A stretch of 64,000 bases of DNA from Prevotella sp. (GTDB taxonomy: Bacteria; Bacteroidota; Bacteroidia; Bacteroidales; Bacteroidaceae): contig JAILEG010000011.1 of NCBI GenBank assembly GCA_024688365.1, positions 62,001 to 126,000 of the forward strand, in the 5' to 3' direction. A program made the translations under genes and the position numbers. Under the pieces are notes generated by a model that did not search any database, was not told the DNA's origin, and worked only from the letters and a program-made list of their open reading frames with translations. The number at the start of each line of letters is the position of its first letter. Positions within the stretch are counted from its first letter, which is position 1. This document shows, in pieces, positions 61,925-64,000 of this stretch.

Positions 61925-62740
61925 TCATTCAATTCCCTTCACCTCTGGGAAAGAATCAGAGCCAGGCAGCATAATTCCTGTATAGATGGTTCCAAAACCT
62001 TCCTTGAGTATGCGGGCTGAGAAAAAGTCGGTAGAATTGTCATAGGTACAGATTCCAGACTGGTGGATATGCCCGGTAGCGACACCCATCTCCTCCAACT
62101 GGAGCTGATTGCAGAGGGGCAGGTCGATATGCCATTTCTCGTGCATCCGTGCAATACGGTCCATCGGGAAACCTGCGGCAGCAAAGGCATCATAAACCTC
62201 CTGCCCCACCTCAAAGTTCTTCTCGGAGATAGCAGGCCCGATAACAACCTTCAAATCTTTCGCATCCGTACCATAACACGCTGCCATCCGCTGCACAGTA
62301 TGCTGAACGATACGTTTCACTGTTCCTCTCCAGCCGGCATGGGCTGCACCGATGGCATGGTGGACAGGGTCGTAAAAGAGTACGGGGACACAGTCGGCTG
62401 TGTGGACTCCGATGCAGACGTTACGACAATCGGTAACAACAGCATCCTTACCCTCCTCCTGCCCAGATTGCCCGGCAGCTGGCAGACGGAAGAAAGCATC
62501 CGTTACCTGCAAGCAATGTGTCTCGTGAATCTGATGCAGGCGGACCACTCTGTCCGCCCGAGTGCCAATCTCTGCGGCAACGGCTCGCAGGTTGGCAGCT
62601 ACCGATGCTGCATCATCGCCACGGTAGGGATTGATGTTCAGCGTGGCAAGCTTTCCCTTGCTCACACCGCCATGCCGGGTCGTGCTGAACGCCACAACCC
62701 CATCAGGCATCGGGTAATAGTGCAGTACGGGCTCAATCAT
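61925..62740 (-). CDS. pgeF: Peptidoglycan editing factor PgeF (multicopper polyphenol oxidase family)
   Basis: A 271-residue protein of the YfiH/PgeF family. The conserved blocks [30 protein letters not shown] and [13 protein letters not shown] contain the metal-binding Cys and His residues. In E. coli the enzyme removes L-Ser-containing muropeptide precursors. I start at 62740 ([15 protein letters not shown]), which overlaps the obg stop by 8 bp, so it is coupled to obg. The 23 upstream residues in the frame are antisense-like and rejected. Confidence 0.9.
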   Translation of the reverse strand: MIEPVLHYYPMPDGVVAFSTTRHGGVSKGKLATLNINPYRGDDAASVAANLRAVAAEIGTRADRVVRLHQIHETHCLQVTDAFFRLPAAGQSGQEEGKDAVVTDCRNVCIGVHTADCVPVLFYDPVHHAIGAAHAGWRGTVKRIVQHTVQRMAACYGTDAKDLKVVIGPAISEKNFEVGQEVYDAFAAAGFPMDRIARMHEKWHIDLPLCNQLQLEEMGVATGHIHQSGICTYDNSTDFFSARILKEGFGTIYTGIMLPGSDSFPEVKGIE

Positions 62741-63905
62741 CCGTATATTCAAAGTCGTCAAGGTCATCGACCTCATCAAGATCGTCCACACCAACCTCCT
62801 CAACATCATCTATATCAGCTCCCTCAGCATGGAGTTCCTCTACAAAGCGGCTCATGTCCTTGTCGCGATGCACCAAGGTGTCCTCGGAAGTTATCTCCTG
62901 CAGCTTATTGCTCTCAGAGTTGAGTTCCTTCCACAGCACGTCCTTCAGCTCATCAATGCCCTGCCCCGTCACGGCAGAGATGAATACCACCGGAAGGTCA
63001 TCAGGCAATCCCTCACGCAGCATCTCTATCAGTTCCTCATCCAAGAGGTCGCACTTTGTGACAGCCAGCACCCGGTGCTTGTCAATCATCTCGGGATTGA
63101 ACTGCCGAAGCTCATTGAGCAGCACCTCATACTCATGCTTTATGTCATCCGTATCGCCAGGAACCATGAAGAGAAGCAGAGAGTTGCGCTCTATATGACG
63201 GAGGAAACGCAGCCCCAGCCCCCGGCCTTCGCTCGCGCCCTCGATGATACCCGGGATGTCAGCCATGACAAAACTCTGATTGTCACGATAGCTGACGATG
63301 CCCAAAGAAGGTTCCATCGTCGTGAAAGGATAGTTGGCAATCTTCGGCTTGGCACTGGAGAGGGAGGAGAGAAGCGTAGACTTGCCCGCATTGGGGAAGC
63401 CCACGAGCCCGACATCCGCCAGGAGCTTCAGTTCCAGGATAGCCGTCATCTCCTGCATTGGCTCACCAGGCTGTGCATAGCGTGGAGCCTGATTGGTGGA
63501 GGTGCGGAACTGAAAATTACCTAAACCGCCCCGCCCCCCCTTGAGCAGCAGGACCGTCTGTCCGTCGTGCATGACATCGCAGACATACTTACCCGTCTCC
63601 GCATCGTAGACCACCGTCCCGCAAGGCACGTCAATATAGACATCCTTGCCATCCGTACCATGACACTTGTCGCGTCCACCGTTGCCTCCATGCTCAGCAT
63701 AGACGTGCCGCTGGAACTTCAGATGGAGCAGCGTCCAGTAGTTATGGTTACCACGCAGATAGACGCTTCCACCCTTACCACCGTCACCGCCGTCTGGCCC
63801 GCCATTGGGATTGTACTTCACGTGGCGAAGGTGCATGGAACCTCTGCCGCCCTTACCTGAGCGACAGTAAATCTTTACATAGTCTACGAAATTGGAATCA
63901 GCCAT
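62733..63905 (-). CDS. obgE: GTPase Obg/CgtA
   Basis: A 390-residue protein. The glycine-rich Obg fold (about 1-158) contains [23 protein letters not shown]. The G domain has G1 GFPNAGKS, the switch I region [13 protein letters not shown]3 DIPG ([17 protein letters not shown]) and G4 TKCD. The C-terminal 60 residues are highly acidic ([22 protein letters not shown]). Obg is a ribosome-associated GTPase needed for 50S assembly and stress control. The gene is the first of a pair with pgeF. The 95 bases up to the window edge show no gene. Confidence 0.96.
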   Translation of the reverse strand: MADSNFVDYVKIYCRSGKGGRGSMHLRHVKYNPNGGPDGGDGGKGGSVYLRGNHNYWTLLHLKFQRHVYAEHGGNGGRDKCHGTDGKDVYIDVPCGTVVYDAETGKYVCDVMHDGQTVLLLKGGRGGLGNFQFRTSTNQAPRYAQPGEPMQEMTAILELKLLADVGLVGFPNAGKSTLLSSLSSAKPKIANYPFTTMEPSLGIVSYRDNQSFVMADIPGIIEGASEGRGLGLRFLRHIERNSLLLFMVPGDTDDIKHEYEVLLNELRQFNPEMIDKHRVLAVTKCDLLDEELIEMLREGLPDDLPVVFISAVTGQGIDELKDVLWKELNSESNKLQEITSEDTLVHRDKDMSRFVEELHAEGADIDDVEEVGVDDLDEVDDLDDFEYTDD

Positions 63906-64000
63906 TGGAGAGTTGGGTGATGAGTGATAAATGATGGGTGGTGATGAATGACTTGTACAAAAACATTCAGAACGACCAGCCGTTTATATAAAGAAAGGCT

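Overview
This window comes from a member of the Bacteroidota, most likely Prevotella or a close relative in the Bacteroidales. The evidence is the Bacteroidota-type promoter architecture (TTTG or TTGN, then 19-20 bp, then TAnnTTTG, found before many genes on both strands), the weak A-rich ribosome binding sites, the gliding/type IX secretion genes gldH and porT, the mreB-mreC-mreD-mrdA-rodA order, the ExbB-ExbD-ExbD-TonB-PstS-TPR cluster and several TonB-dependent receptors. Most of the window is core chromosome of moderate GC. One stretch, about 51.8 to 55.9 kb, is visibly AT-rich and differs in codon use.

Layout. 0-5.1 kb (+): end of a secreted protein, metF, a DNA polymerase III delta-prime gene, ricT-like and gldH. 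5.2-12.0 kb (-): cell-elongation genes downstream of a stand-alone IMP cyclohydrolase gene (purH N-terminal half). 12.2-17.1 kb: small lipoproteins, mutY, an AmpG-like carrier. 17.5-20.4 kb (+): an MDR oxidoreductase, an HxlR regulator, a peptide with three ACGxACGAGDK repeats beside a radical SAM/SPASM enzyme, and an unannotated broken tautomerase gene. 20.5-25.5 kb: DUF389 membrane protein, a coiled secreted protein, a BCCT transporter and an outer-membrane protein. 25.8-31.8 kb: tRNA-Met(CAT), START-like protein, LptF/G-type permease, ribBA, aspartate aminotransferase. 32.0-37.7 kb (+): the TonB energising cluster. 38.0-44.6 kb: TonB receptor plus DUF4374 lipoprotein, a 55-residue 2[4Fe-4S] ferredoxin, porT and a 5'-nucleotidase split into two genes. 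45.1-49.3 kb: rplS, ridA, ilvA, and the stand-alone AICAR transformylase half of PurH.

51.5-55.6 kb (+) is the accessory region of most interest. A consensus promoter and a leader of roughly 285 nt precede a tightly packed nine-gene run: a DUF6140 protein, four small proteins that look like divergent paralogues sharing a C-terminal module (three of them with a hydrophobic or amphipathic N-terminus), an AAA+ ATPase with an aromatic pore loop, a TerB-like protein and a polytopic membrane protein. I do not recognise this gene set as a described system. The rest (56-64 kb) is an outer-membrane receptor with a lipoprotein partner, a membrane-anchored TPR/LuxR regulator, pgeF and obg.

Noncoding features include several strong hairpin terminators, two loci carrying the same four-unit array of about 22-nt palindromes (30.2 and 59.2 kb), and other palindromic clusters at 14.5, 25.6 and 49.4 kb. 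Family assignments come from reading the sequence and from memory of the families; no database search was run.
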